Shown: piece after piece, positions 22,493 through 28,521 of the stretch
How the letters are laid out: every line of letters starts with the position of its first letter
Numbering within the stretch: the first letter of the stretch is position 1
DNA from: a virus
Length of the DNA: 28,648 nucleotides
Reading direction: 5' to 3' (one strand)
Virus record (IMG/VR): IMGVR_UViG_3300045806_000031
Coordinates: 1 to 28,648 of that record
Position numbers and translations under genes: made by a program
The notes under the pieces: generated by a model
Told to the model about the DNA's origin: nothing
Databases searched by the model: none
The model's input: the letters and a program-made list of their open reading frames with translations, nothing else

Positions 22493-25039
22493 CTATCTGA
22501 CGTGGTACGATGACGCAGCCACTATCTGGCGTCCAAAACTGCGTTGCTGTCGTTGCCTACCATACTTCTCTTCTCTTTGCATACCTCTGTGGAAGTATCG
22601 ACATAGATATCCGAAGCCATCACCTACGTGACTGTACTGGTTCTTCTCGGGCTCCGCGCCCTTGAGAGTGTCTTTCTTGGTGTCGACGGCGTAGCGCCAG
22701 CCGCCCTTGAGCGCCCGGATGAGGTCCACGCAAGATGGGTCAATCTGAAGGTTGGGAAACCCCTCTGTATATCCAGATGCGTAGAAGTCTATCGCATCCA
22801 GTCGCAGCGGTAAGCGGTTGTTAGTCTCGATGACTACTCTGAAGTGTTTCTTGAACTCGTCTACCACCGTGCGCTCGTCGGTCTGCGTTCTATTCGCAGC
22901 GGCCGGATCAGGCGCGATAACGACTTCCTGAATGTTGGGGAACCGGATGCGCAGCATGGGCACGAGCCGCTCCTTGATCATCCGCGCCGCACCCATGCCT
23001 TGCTGGCAAAGCTCCGCGAACACCTTCAGCCGCCCGTCGAAGTCCAACTGGCCCAAGAGCATGGCCGACCCTGTAATGCCTGGATCAAGCCCGACCACCA
23101 GTGGCAGGAACGGGTTGTAGACGAGCGACCGCTTGGCCACGTGCGCATCCGCGCGGAAGCCTGACACGACGGACTTGCCGGCGATGCTGAAGCCCCATTC
23201 GGCGTCAACGAACTGTCGAACCCAGGCTTCGCTCTTTCCTTTGGCCGCAGACACATAGTAGCGTCGTCCACCCAGGGGTGTGGCCGCCGACCCGCCCGGA
23301 AGGTTCTCGAGGTTCTCGGCTTCATCGCCCATCCCCGAGGGCTGGTGGAAGTAGGTCGCGTTGGGCAACTGACCCTCGCGCGCTGTGACCTCCGCGTCGT
23401 ACTCCAGTTGGAGCACTCTATCCGCGAAGCCCTTGCGTACTGTGTACTCTCGCGAGTTATGCAGATAGTCGAACCACCAATTGTCTTCCGTGCTTGGGTT
23501 GGATGAGCCCCACATACCCCAAATCGTTACGGGCGTGCCGTCAGGTTGTTTGTAACGCCCTAACCGCGCTGAGAGAGCATCCACGATGGCCCGTGGTATC
23601 TCAACGAACTCATCCAAGATCGCGAAGTTTATTTCGAGCGACAGCACTCGCGAAATATCTTCGGGTGTATCGAGAGCGCGGAACATCACTATGCATTCGA
23701 TGTCGCCGAACCTCAGAGTGAAAATCTTGTCCGTGGCGTTCCAGTGACCGGCTGTACCATCCTTGAACCAGTAGCCCCAGGACACGAGGGTGGTGTCCTT
23801 CAACTGAGGCATCGTGTTTGATGACCAAAATGCCTTGCCGTTTCTTCTAACGTAAATAATGTGCGACGGAACTTCTACGCACCGGACCATACCATCGTAG
23901 TCTACTTCGTAAAAGTCATCTTTATTCTGCGGCTGGGGCCGCGAACGACCATCTGTATACAATGTCACACAATGCAACATCGTCTCAGTATCGTGCAAAG
24001 TGCCTTGCGGATACGTATAAACATCTGATCGCACTCGCGTCGTGACCACAGCCATACTTCCTGAGCGAAAAATTATTTCTTGAAGGTCATCCGCCAACTG
24101 TTTCGAGGCCGTCCACATACGTGTCGTATCTCGCGTCGTCGTCGCACGATGGCCGTCCCCGACCACATAAGCGTCCACCAGCGCCTTCAAGTGGTCGGCA
24201 GGTAGGTTTTTAGCCCAGGCAGGTATGTACCGCCCTAGCTGTGTCCCTAGCGGCCTCAGCCGAGGAAACCAGCGGTCGAATACGTCATTCCGCCGCAACT
24301 GAAAATTAACGCCGCCCCCGCCCGTATCGAACTCACCCCACTCGAACCCAGCCGCCGTCAGCACGTCGCGCACATACTCCTTGTGCTTCGTTTGCGTGAT
24401 TGTGACGTAGCGCCGCCGCCCCACCTCCGCGACACTCCCCTCAGCTAGCCAGAGCCCCAGAAACTCAGCGTCGCTGACGCTGAGCCCCTGGGCATCGCCA
24501 CCGCACCACTCCGCTGTCGTCCTAAATTCGCGGTTGGTCTTGCCATGCATGTCCCGCGCCGGCTCGAACCTGTAAGGACCACGCTCTTTCGTTCGCCCAT
24601 TGACCGTCGCTGTCCACATATTGTGGTCGGGAGTGACGAGATAGTCCAAGTTCTGTTTGCGACAACCGAGCATTTTACCCTTATACGGAGCCTCATGCCT
24701 GAGTGTTGGCGTAACGAAAACGGTCTCATCACCCACCAGAGACGCCACCTTGTCGTCGTCAACCAAGTCTTTGAATAGCCTCCACCCCCGCTTCTCGGTG
24801 AGTATCTCCGTCTCGTCGTCGAAGCAGTTTCGCACGATGACGGCGCGCGTGCGCTTGATCCCGTCTGGGCTCGCAGCCTGTAGGCTCGCCATGAGAATGA
24901 GTTTGAAGAACAGACCTGTGGTCTTCCCAGACCCAACAGGTCCGACAATCCACGAGTAGAACAGATCACCAATGCGGTGATCCTTAATGAATGACCTGAC
25001 AGTCGGTGGCGGCGTATAGCTGACTATACTAGTTGCCAT
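22493..25039 (-). CDS. Terminase large subunit (TerL) interrupted by an intein
   Basis: This 848-aa frame contains a 337-aa intein (residues 72-408); the spliced protein would be 511 aa. Extein motifs are clear: Walker A GPVGSGKT (33-40); the ATPase motif RAVIVRN joined to TMPQLKDTTLVSW after splicing; Walker B FAILDEF (D476, E477); and an RNase H-like nuclease with VVGLDPGITGSAM (D652), VIAPDPAAANRTQ (D711) and NQYSHVGDGFGYL (D807). The enzyme cuts and pumps DNA into the head. The start overlaps the end of the upstream 50-aa gene by 11 bases, and its binding site is weak. The portal follows 12 bases after the stop. Splicing must occur for activity because the intein breaks the conserved RNT motif. 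Confidence 0.95.
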   Translation of the reverse strand: MATSIVSYTPPPTVRSFIKDHRIGDLFYSWIVGPVGSGKTTGLFFKLILMASLQAASPDGIKRTRAVIVRNCFDDETEILTEKRGWRLFKDLVDDDKVASLVGDETVFVTPTLRHEAPYKGKMLGCRKQNLDYLVTPDHNMWTATVNGRTKERGPYRFEPARDMHGKTNREFRTTAEWCGGDAQGLSVSDAEFLGLWLAEGSVAEVGRRRYVTITQTKHKEYVRDVLTAAGFEWGEFDTGGGGVNFQLRRNDVFDRWFPRLRPLGTQLGRYIPAWAKNLPADHLKALVDAYVVGDGHRATTTRDTTRMWTASKQLADDLQEIIFRSGSMAVVTTRVRSDVYTYPQGTLHDTETMLHCVTLYTDGRSRPQPQNKDDFYEVDYDGMVRCVEVPSHIIYVRRNGKAFWSSNTMPQLKDTTLVSWGYWFKDGTAGHWNATDKIFTLRFGDIECIVMFRALDTPEDISRVLSLEINFAILDEFVEIPRAIVDALSARLGRYKQPDGTPVTIWGMWGSSNPSTEDNWWFDYLHNSREYTVRKGFADRVLQLEYDAEVTAREGQLPNATYFHQPSGMGDEAENLENLPGGSAATPLGGRRYYVSAAKGKSEAWVRQFVDAEWGFSIAGKSVVSGFRADAHVAKRSLVYNPFLPLVVGLDPGITGSAMLLGQLDFDGRLKVFAELCQQGMGAARMIKERLVPMLRIRFPNIQEVVIAPDPAAANRTQTDERTVVDEFKKHFRVVIETNNRLPLRLDAIDFYASGYTEGFPNLQIDPSCVDLIRALKGGWRYAVDTKKDTLKGAEPEKNQYSHVGDGFGYLCRYFHRGMQREEKYGRQRQQRSFGRQIVAASSYHVR
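23816..24826 (-). mobile_element. Intein with LAGLIDADG homing endonuclease in TerL
   Basis: The inserted protein begins with Cys72 (block A CFDDETEIL) and carries block B (LDYLVTPDHNMW, with the T-P-D-H motif). Two LAGLIDADG-type motifs follow: FLGLWLAEGSV (E200) and LVDAYVVGDGH (D295). Block F is RCVEVPSHIIYVRRNGK, and the intein ends at Asn408, followed by Thr as the +1 extein residue. The usual penultimate histidine is serine here (WSSN-T). Both endonuclease motifs keep an acidic residue, so homing activity may survive. The insertion splits the invariant R-N-T motif of the terminase ATPase, a classic highly conserved homing site. Confidence 0.93.
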
Positions 25040-25181
25040 GACCGTCTTTCTTTACTTCATCCATGTACCACTTGAGCAGAAGCTCAAGCGCCGCCGCAAG
25101 CAGACCGTCACCCATGGCGCGGCAAGCCTCTGCTTCGTCTTGCAGGCGCTTGAGCGCCTTGGGTGACAGCCGTTTTTTCAT
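25029..25181 (-). CDS. Small basic helical protein upstream of TerL
   Basis: This is a 50-aa protein: MKKRLSPKALKRLQDEAEAC followed by an Ala/Leu-rich helix (LLAAALELLLKWYMDEVKK) and DGHGN. It is a plausible small DNA-packaging or regulatory helper but has no recognisable family. The frame is open further upstream, but the Met25181 start removes an implausible Cys-rich leader; the binding site (GAGG at eleven bases) is weak. Its stop codon overlaps the terminase start, suggesting translational coupling. Confidence 0.6.
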   Translation of the reverse strand: MKKRLSPKALKRLQDEAEACRAMGDGLLAAALELLLKWYMDEVKKDGHGN

Positions 25182-25194
25182 GGTTGGTTGGACC

Positions 25195-25452
25195 TCACAC
25201 CAGCTTCGACAGGTACTTGCCTGCTTCGTTGAGCACTGCAACCAAGTCGGCCTTGACGAGACTTTCGACCCCGCTGAGGTTCTGCATGAAGGTGTGCAGC
25301 TTGCCCACCGCGCCCTTGGCCTGGGCGAGATCGCTCTCTAGTTCATGCGGCAGCGGGTCTTTCTCGATCTCTTGTGTGACGACCGCCGACGCGCCCGAGG
25401 CCGCGCCCGCCGCGCTGGCGATGACGGAGGTCTCGACTGCTTTATCATCCAT
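25195..25452 (-). CDS. Small hypothetical protein in the packaging cluster
   Basis: This 85-aa protein starts MDDKAVETSVIASAAGAASG, with an Ala/Gly-rich N-terminal part and an amphipathic C-terminal helix (VESLVKADLVAVLNEAGKYL). No signal peptide, Zn ligands or catalytic motif are visible, and I do not recognise it. AGGAG lies eight bases before the ATG, so the gene is well supported. It lies one base after the stop of the small-terminase-like gene and before the 50-aa gene, so it is probably co-transcribed with the terminase. Confidence 0.7.
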   Translation of the reverse strand: MDDKAVETSVIASAAGAASGASAVVTQEIEKDPLPHELESDLAQAKGAVGKLHTFMQNLSGVESLVKADLVAVLNEAGKYLSKLV

Positions 25453-25887
25453 CTAAGTGTCTCCTAGGTTCATGATGATCTGGAAGTTCATCGCGTTGCC
25501 TATGGCGCTTCCCTTCTGATCCTGGGAAGCATCCAGGCCCGCCGCGCGCACGGTGAACTTGATCATGTCGGCCTTGACGCTGGGCGGCGTGTCTGGATCG
25601 TGGATGAGCGTGAAGCTAGTCTGCAACAGGACGAGCGCTTGCGCCTTGGCTTTGAACTTGAAACTCGCGCCATCTTTCTTCAGGCTCTCGACGTGATCCT
25701 CGATGGCGCGTAGAAAGGCCGGGTCGGCGCACAGGCGGTCGTAGTCGGGCTTATCCAGGCCGTAGGCTTTGAAGATGGCCTGCACGGGCCTTTCAGCCAT
25801 GGCGACCTCCAAGGCGAGCGACGGCGGAAAGCCGAAGTCCGCAGGGTCTTCAGGCGGGTCTAGGAGGTTATTTGTGCGCGGGGCCAT
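25453..25887 (-). CDS. Terminase small subunit-like protein
   Basis: This 144-aa protein has an N-terminal PPEDPADFGFPPSLALEVAM segment, then AIFKAYGLDKPDYDRLCADP, then AIEDHVESLKKDGASFKFKA, then LIHDPDTPPSVKADMIKFTV, and an RAAGLD region. The layout (helix-rich, a 'Y-G-L...Y..L...P.F' middle and 'HD..TPPSVKADLI') is familiar from proteins encoded directly before phage terminases and thought to be the small, DNA-recognising subunit, but no definite HTH can be pointed to. I prefer ATG 25887 (AGG seven bases upstream) to an in-frame GTG at 25911. The assignment as small terminase is inference from position and pattern. Confidence 0.72.
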   Translation of the reverse strand: MAPRTNNLLDPPEDPADFGFPPSLALEVAMAERPVQAIFKAYGLDKPDYDRLCADPAFLRAIEDHVESLKKDGASFKFKAKAQALVLLQTSFTLIHDPDTPPSVKADMIKFTVRAAGLDASQDQKGSAIGNAMNFQIIMNLGDT

Positions 25888-25907
25888 GAGGGAACCTGTG
25901 AAACTCC

Positions 25908-25944
25908 CCACTGGATAACATAAGAAAGAGAAGCCCGCCAGTGG
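25908..25944 (-). other. Hairpin between the GIY-YIG gene and the small-terminase-like gene
   Basis: Minus-strand arms CCACTGG and CCAGTGG form a perfect 7-bp stem with a 23-base loop. The element begins immediately after the GIY-YIG stop codon. It has no T-run, so it is not a standard terminator; it could partly separate expression of the two genes. Confidence 0.4.
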
Positions 25945-26487
25945 TCAGTTGGGGCGCGTGTGTCCCCACCATTTCCGGTTCTGGTAAGTCTTCCGCGAAG
26001 ATATTAGCTCTCTCCCTCTCACCCCCTGACGTATTCGGTAGCGTATAGCGTCAGGTGTGCGTCCGGCACGAGCAGCGATTTCGTGTATTGTAAGCATGTC
26101 ACCCTCACCTACATCATACTTTTTTCGTGTCAACGTGTGTGGTGCGGCGTACAGGTCATCCCCTGACCATCCAATACTTTTGCGATACGATATGAGCTGC
26201 GATGATGCATCCCCTGTAGGGGCTCGCTTTACGTTGAGCGCCGGGTGTGCTTCACGAATAAGTTCGGCCTCCCGCAGAGCCACTTGGTCCCTAGGGAACG
26301 TCTTCAGTGGGATGAAGTCGAACCCGTCCTCCCCATAGGTGTCCCAGGCGGCTTGGAGCAGCCTAGGCCCTGAGCCCCTTCTGAGCGCGGTACGATGCGC
26401 GGCGAACCGAGACGCGAACGACATGCGCGTCCCTCCCACATACTCCTCACCAGTTGGGCAACAAACAATGACGTAAACACCACACAT
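25945..26487 (-). CDS. GIY-YIG homing endonuclease with HTH domain
   Basis: This is a 180-aa protein. The N-terminal 90 residues are a GIY-YIG nuclease: GVYVI (3-7), EYVGGT (15-20), the catalytic arginine in SFASRFAAHR (R27), the glutamate in LREAELI (E75), and ALNV (N85). Residues about 132-157 form a helix-turn-helix-like DNA-binding segment (TIHEIAARAGRTPDAIRYRI), as in phage homing endonucleases. The start is ATG 26487 with GGAG nine bases upstream; an in-frame TTG at 26502 is less likely because the domain begins right after the ATG. It is the first leftward gene after the divergent promoter region and lies directly before the small-terminase-like gene. It looks less GC-rich than its neighbours. 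Confidence 0.9.
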   Translation of the reverse strand: MCGVYVIVCCPTGEEYVGGTRMSFASRFAAHRTALRRGSGPRLLQAAWDTYGEDGFDFIPLKTFPRDQVALREAELIREAHPALNVKRAPTGDASSQLISYRKSIGWSGDDLYAAPHTLTRKKYDVGEGDMLTIHEIAARAGRTPDAIRYRIRQGVRGRELISSRKTYQNRKWWGHTRPN

Positions 26488-26511
26488 GATTTTCCACTCC
26501 AAACTCTAAAA

Positions 26512-26540
26512 TTTTTATGGCATTTTGTTCTACAAATCAA
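26512..26540 (-). promoter_or_regulatory. Candidate leftward promoter
   Basis: Minus-strand TTGATT, a 17-base spacer and TAAAAA sit about 25 bases upstream of the GIY-YIG start, in an AT-rich patch of an otherwise GC-rich window. The -35 element is reasonable and the -10 is fair (four of six). It could start the packaging/structural transcript. Confidence 0.4.
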
Positions 26541-26570
26541 TCGCAAAATTCGAAAGTTGGCTGTCGTGTA

Positions 26571-26592
26571 TGGGGGACCGTGCAGACCCCCA
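26571..26592. other. GC-rich inverted repeat in the divergent region
   Basis: TGGGGG and CCCCCA flank a 10-base loop, giving a perfect 6-bp GC-rich stem. It lies between the leftward and rightward promoter candidates with no following T-run on either strand. Its role is unknown; it may be a leader hairpin or a protein site. Confidence 0.4.
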
Positions 26593-26679
26593 AGCACGCC
26601 TAAGTAAAACCCCCTTGGTAGGGTCATCCGCAAGAAAAAGAAGTCTCGCGATCGTGTTCTTCCTATGTAACGCGACAGC

Positions 26680-26700
26680 AACGGGACGTCGTGTCCCGTT
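26680..26700. promoter_or_regulatory. Operator-like palindrome 1 (AACGGGAC-N5-GTCCCGTT)
   Basis: Two perfect 8-base half-sites with spacer GTCGT. It lies nine bases upstream of the -35 of the candidate rightward promoter. The same half-sites recur at 27137-27157 and, with one mismatch, at 28287-28307. The shared sequence, symmetry and 5-base spacer argue for a dimeric DNA-binding protein. Confidence 0.75.
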
Positions 26701-26709
26701 CCCTAGCAT

Positions 26710-26737
26710 TTGACAACAAGTAGAGTTCTGCTATTGT
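26710..26737 (+). promoter_or_regulatory. Candidate rightward promoter
   Basis: A perfect -35 TTGACA at 26710-26715 is followed by a 16-base spacer and -10 TATTGT at 26732-26737. Transcription would begin near 26744, about 35 bases before the 110-aa gene. A palindrome lies just upstream of the -35, and a leader hairpin starts at or next to the predicted transcription start. Confidence 0.65.
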
Positions 26738-26744
26738 TGATGGA

Positions 26745-26764
26745 CCGAAGCAACGGCGCTTCGG
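26745..26764 (+). other. 5'-leader hairpin of the rightward transcript
   Basis: CCGAAGC and GCTTCGG form a perfect 7-bp stem with a 6-base loop (AACGGC) almost exactly at the predicted transcription start. A hairpin at the very 5' end can protect an mRNA from degradation. The Shine-Dalgarno (AGGA) follows five bases after it and is not covered. Confidence 0.5.
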
Positions 26765-26778
26765 CATAGGAACGCCAC

Positions 26779-27111
26779 ATGACAATGCACTCAAAAGAAT
26801 ACTGGTTGACGCCCGTCACCTTTGGCGACAATCTCGAAGACTTCAAACGTCGCGTCGACAATACTGTCGAGCAAGCGCTCTCGCTTGCTGATGGCGTCGA
26901 ATACAAGAAGGTCGGCGGCCTGAATTTCCTCAAGGTGGGCGCGCTCCGCTTGCAATGGTCGATCAAGGCCAAGCGCGCCACCAAGCCCGTGAAATTCAAG
27001 CACGTCAAAGAGCGTGAACCGGATATCTCTCACGCCGTCACGCAAGAGACCACCATCCCCAATTGGGAAGCGCGAATGAAGATTGGCACGCGGATGGTTG
27101 CCAACGACTAA
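26779..27111 (+). CDS. Unrecognised 110-aa rightward protein
   Basis: This protein begins MTMHSKEYWLTPVTFGDNLE, then carries LEDFKRRVDNTVEQALSLAD, GVEYKKVGGLNFLKVGALRL and a Lys/Arg-rich middle. The central part resembles a small alpha/beta fold rather than a membrane or virion protein, but I recognise no family. The ATG has AGGA seven bases upstream and the frame is free of competing long ORFs of better quality. It is the first gene of the rightward unit, between operator-like palindromes 1 and 2, and could be regulatory or an early function. Codon use appears similar to the rest of the phage. Confidence 0.75.
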   Translation: MTMHSKEYWLTPVTFGDNLEDFKRRVDNTVEQALSLADGVEYKKVGGLNFLKVGALRLQWSIKAKRATKPVKFKHVKEREPDISHAVTQETTIPNWEARMKIGTRMVAND

Positions 27112-27113
27112 AC

Positions 27114-27119
27114 TATAGT
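27114..27119 (+). promoter_or_regulatory. Candidate -10 element for the second rightward gene
   Basis: TATAGT (five of six matches to TATAAT) directly follows the stop of the 110-aa gene. No good -35 is present at 16-18 bases, so activation by a bound protein would be needed. Palindrome 2 lies about 18 bases downstream, close to where transcription would begin. Confidence 0.3.
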
Positions 27120-27136
27120 GTACTCTACCACTCGTG

Positions 27137-27157
27137 AACGGGACATTGTGTCCCGTT
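27137..27157. promoter_or_regulatory. Operator-like palindrome 2 (AACGGGAC-N5-GTCCCGTT)
   Basis: Perfect 8-base half-sites with spacer ATTGT, in the short gap between the 110-aa and 248-aa genes, 33 bases before the ATG of the latter. It would lie just downstream of the -10-like TATAGT. Half-sites are identical to palindrome 1. Confidence 0.75.
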
Positions 27158-27190
27158 CCACTTAACGTCCAACTTAACGGAGTTTATGTT

Positions 27191-27937
27191 ATGTCTGATC
27201 AAGTTGCTCACACACAAGAAGAACTTGTCGCTATCTCGATCAACACTCGCGCCTTGGTGGACAACGCCGCGACCACATATGACGTGCTCGTCAATGACGT
27301 AGCGGCGCGCTTCAAATGGGACACGGAAACGTCCATCGTCATGGATCTCATGGTTGCTCGCATCGCCTACGTGCTCGCCAAGGCCGCGAACGCCAGCAAA
27401 ACATCGAACGATGCGCTTCCTTCGTCCACGTATATCGACGCCGCGACGGCGATCTATGACAACGATAAGAAAGGTAACACCTACACGTCTCAACTCAAGT
27501 GGGTTAACCGCCTCCGCACGGCGGCGGGGTTCCCCTCCGAAAACCCGCGGGCCTCGGGCAACAAAAACCGCGGCGCTGACCGTAAGACGGAAGAGGCTCC
27601 CGCGCCTATCGCCAGCGCTACAGCGCCTATCGCCAGCGCTACAGCGCCTATCATCAAGCTTAAGGTGACGGAGGCTACCTCGATAGAAGACAATATCCAT
27701 GCGCTTGTCGCCGCTGCAAACAAGCTACTGAGCGAAAACGCTGGCACAATCCATGGTGCGCAGCGTGACTGTCTGGTGGCCATGATGACAGCGGGGCGCG
27801 TCATGGATGAGGCGTTGCGCCTCGAAGCACAGGCGGAAACCGTAACGGCTAAGAAGCCTTCCGGCAAGCGCCGCGAGGCCGTCATTGAGTTGGCGAAGAG
27901 GTTCAATTCCACGCCCGTTGCGGAACTCGCCAACTAA
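27191..27937 (+). CDS. Unrecognised 248-aa rightward protein
   Basis: This protein starts MSDQVAHTQEELVAISINTR. Residues about 1-110 are helical (ALVDNAATTYDVLVNDVAAR, then SIVMDLMVARIAYVLAKAAN). A flexible Pro/Ala-rich linker follows with two tandem copies of APIASAT (27601-27650, near-identical 21-bp units). A helical, basic C-terminus ends in KRREAVIELAKRFNSTPVAE. I recognise no family. The frame is open upstream to a GTG at 27134, but ATG 27191 has GGAG eight bases before it and the upstream part overlaps palindrome 2. The gene ends just before a strong terminator. A DNA- or RNA-binding or recombination-accessory role is possible but not shown. Confidence 0.8.
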   Translation: MSDQVAHTQEELVAISINTRALVDNAATTYDVLVNDVAARFKWDTETSIVMDLMVARIAYVLAKAANASKTSNDALPSSTYIDAATAIYDNDKKGNTYTSQLKWVNRLRTAAGFPSENPRASGNKNRGADRKTEEAPAPIASATAPIASATAPIIKLKVTEATSIEDNIHALVAAANKLLSENAGTIHGAQRDCLVAMMTAGRVMDEALRLEAQAETVTAKKPSGKRREAVIELAKRFNSTPVAELAN

Positions 27938-27945
27938 CCCACAAC

Positions 27946-27970
27946 GGCCCCGGCGAAAGCCGGGGCTTTT
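27946..27970 (+). terminator. Intrinsic terminator after the 248-aa gene
   Basis: An 8-bp all-GC stem (GCCCCGGC and GCCGGGGC) with a GAAA tetraloop is followed by TTTT. It begins nine bases after the gene stop. This is a textbook rho-independent terminator for the rightward unit. Confidence 0.92.
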
Positions 27971-27994
27971 CTCGTCAACTAGGATGTCGCAACC

Positions 27995-28168
27995 ATGTCG
28001 CACACGTTCAAAGACATAACCACCAGAGACCACACGCGCAAGTTGTGCGAAATCCTGGAAACCCGGCGTCGCCTTCAGGCCAAAAGAGAGCGGGATACGA
28101 TAACCAAAAGATTGCCGCCTGGGCATATTTATTTTAGGGGTCGTGTGGTAGAATACATTACCTTCTAG
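27995..28168 (+). CDS. Small basic 57-aa protein
   Basis: A 57-aa open frame starts at ATG 27995 (AGGA ten bases upstream) and reads MSHTFKDITTRDHTRKLCEI, then an Arg/Lys-rich helix (LETRRRLQAKRERDTITKRL), then PPGHIYFRGRVVEYITF. The sequence is credible as a small nucleic-acid-binding protein: an amphipathic basic helix followed by a short beta hairpin. It lies between the strong terminator and the three tandem terminators, and the triple terminators start eight bases after its stop, which fits a separately terminated unit. No promoter is obvious, so it may rely on read-through. Confidence 0.6.
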   Translation: MSHTFKDITTRDHTRKLCEILETRRRLQAKRERDTITKRLPPGHIYFRGRVVEYITF

Positions 28169-28175
28169 CTTATCA

Positions 28176-28264
28176 AGCCGGGCGCAAGCCCGGCTTTTTA
28201 ATTTAAGCTGGGCGCAAGCCTGGCTTTTTAATTTAAGCTGGGCGCAAGCCCGGCTTTTTCTTTT
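28176..28264 (+). terminator. Three tandem near-identical intrinsic terminators
   Basis: Three copies of a 30-bp unit each contain an 8-9 bp hairpin with a GCAA loop and a five-base T-run. Their stems begin at 28176, 28206 and 28236. Copy 1 has a perfect stem (AGCCGGGC/GCCCGGCT). Copy 2 has two wobble pairs (AGCTGGGC/GCCTGGCT) and copy 3 has one. The last ends in TTTTTCTTTT. The repetition should give near-complete termination. Confidence 0.9.
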
Positions 28265-28286
28265 GTCTTGGTTTCCCCTATTGGTT

Positions 28287-28307
28287 AACGGGACACCTTG
28301 TCCCGTG
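28287..28307. promoter_or_regulatory. Operator-like palindrome 3 (one mismatch)
   Basis: AACGGGAC-N5-GTCCCGTG with spacer ACCTT: the left half-site is identical to the other two palindromes and the right half-site differs in its last base. It lies about 23 bases after the last of the three tandem terminators and would control whatever starts to the right. Confidence 0.65.
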
Positions 28308-28310
28308 AGC

Positions 28311-28457
28311 CCAACGCCGACAATGCCAAATTCATGGCGCATATCAATGGGTTATCCCAGATAGGGTGTAAATGAATTGCCTGTTTTACCTTGTGGCCAA
28401 CGTCGTTAATGCCAGCTCCGCAGGCATATATCAATGGGTTACGCGAAGTAGGCTGTC
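28311..28457. repeat. Imperfect 60-bp direct repeat
   Basis: The unit beginning CCAACG (28311) is repeated from 28397. Copies share CCAACG, AATGCCA and the exact 14-base block ATATCAATGGGTTA, then AGG at the end, with scattered mismatches and a one-base length difference. The spacing is 86-87 bp, close to eight DNA turns. Confidence 0.7.
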
Positions 28458-28492
28458 GGCACCGTAGTTTTTTGGGCCGAAAACCAGGTGTT

Positions 28493-28521
28493 TTGGTTAG
28501 AACAAACGGCCAACTAACCAA
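28493..28521. repeat. TTGGTTAG inverted repeat
   Basis: TTGGTTAG and CTAACCAA are perfect 8-base arms separated by 13 bases. A third TTGGTTAG lies at 28566-28573 in a run of TTGG-rich sequence. These could be protein-binding sites or iterons; no gene overlaps them. Confidence 0.6.

Noticed and set aside
26304-26681. 125-codon minus-strand frame overlapping the GIY-YIG gene
   Set aside because: It overlaps a well-supported endonuclease gene in another frame and crosses the divergent promoter region and palindrome 1; its sequence looks like shadow coding.
26745-26764. N4-type hairpin promoter for a virion RNA polymerase (GAAGC...GCTTC arms)
   Set aside because: The loop is six bases, not the three expected, no N4-like virion RNA polymerase gene is present in the window, and a normal -35/-10 pair lies directly upstream.
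28176-28264. CRISPR-like tandem 30-bp repeats
   Set aside because: Units are contiguous without unique spacers and each is a complete hairpin plus T-run, so they are terminators; no cas genes are present.
28289-28465. Two short rightward frames, 28298-28372 (from TTG) and 28373-28465 (from ATG), joined by an ATGA-type overlap
   Set aside because: They are 24-31 codons long, start within or beside palindrome 3 and the direct repeat, and the repeat copies do not keep the same frame, so repeats explain the sequence better.
28285-28521. 78-codon minus-strand frame in the right-hand non-coding region
   Set aside because: It spans the direct repeats and the inverted repeat, lacks a ribosome binding site and has no protein-like pattern.
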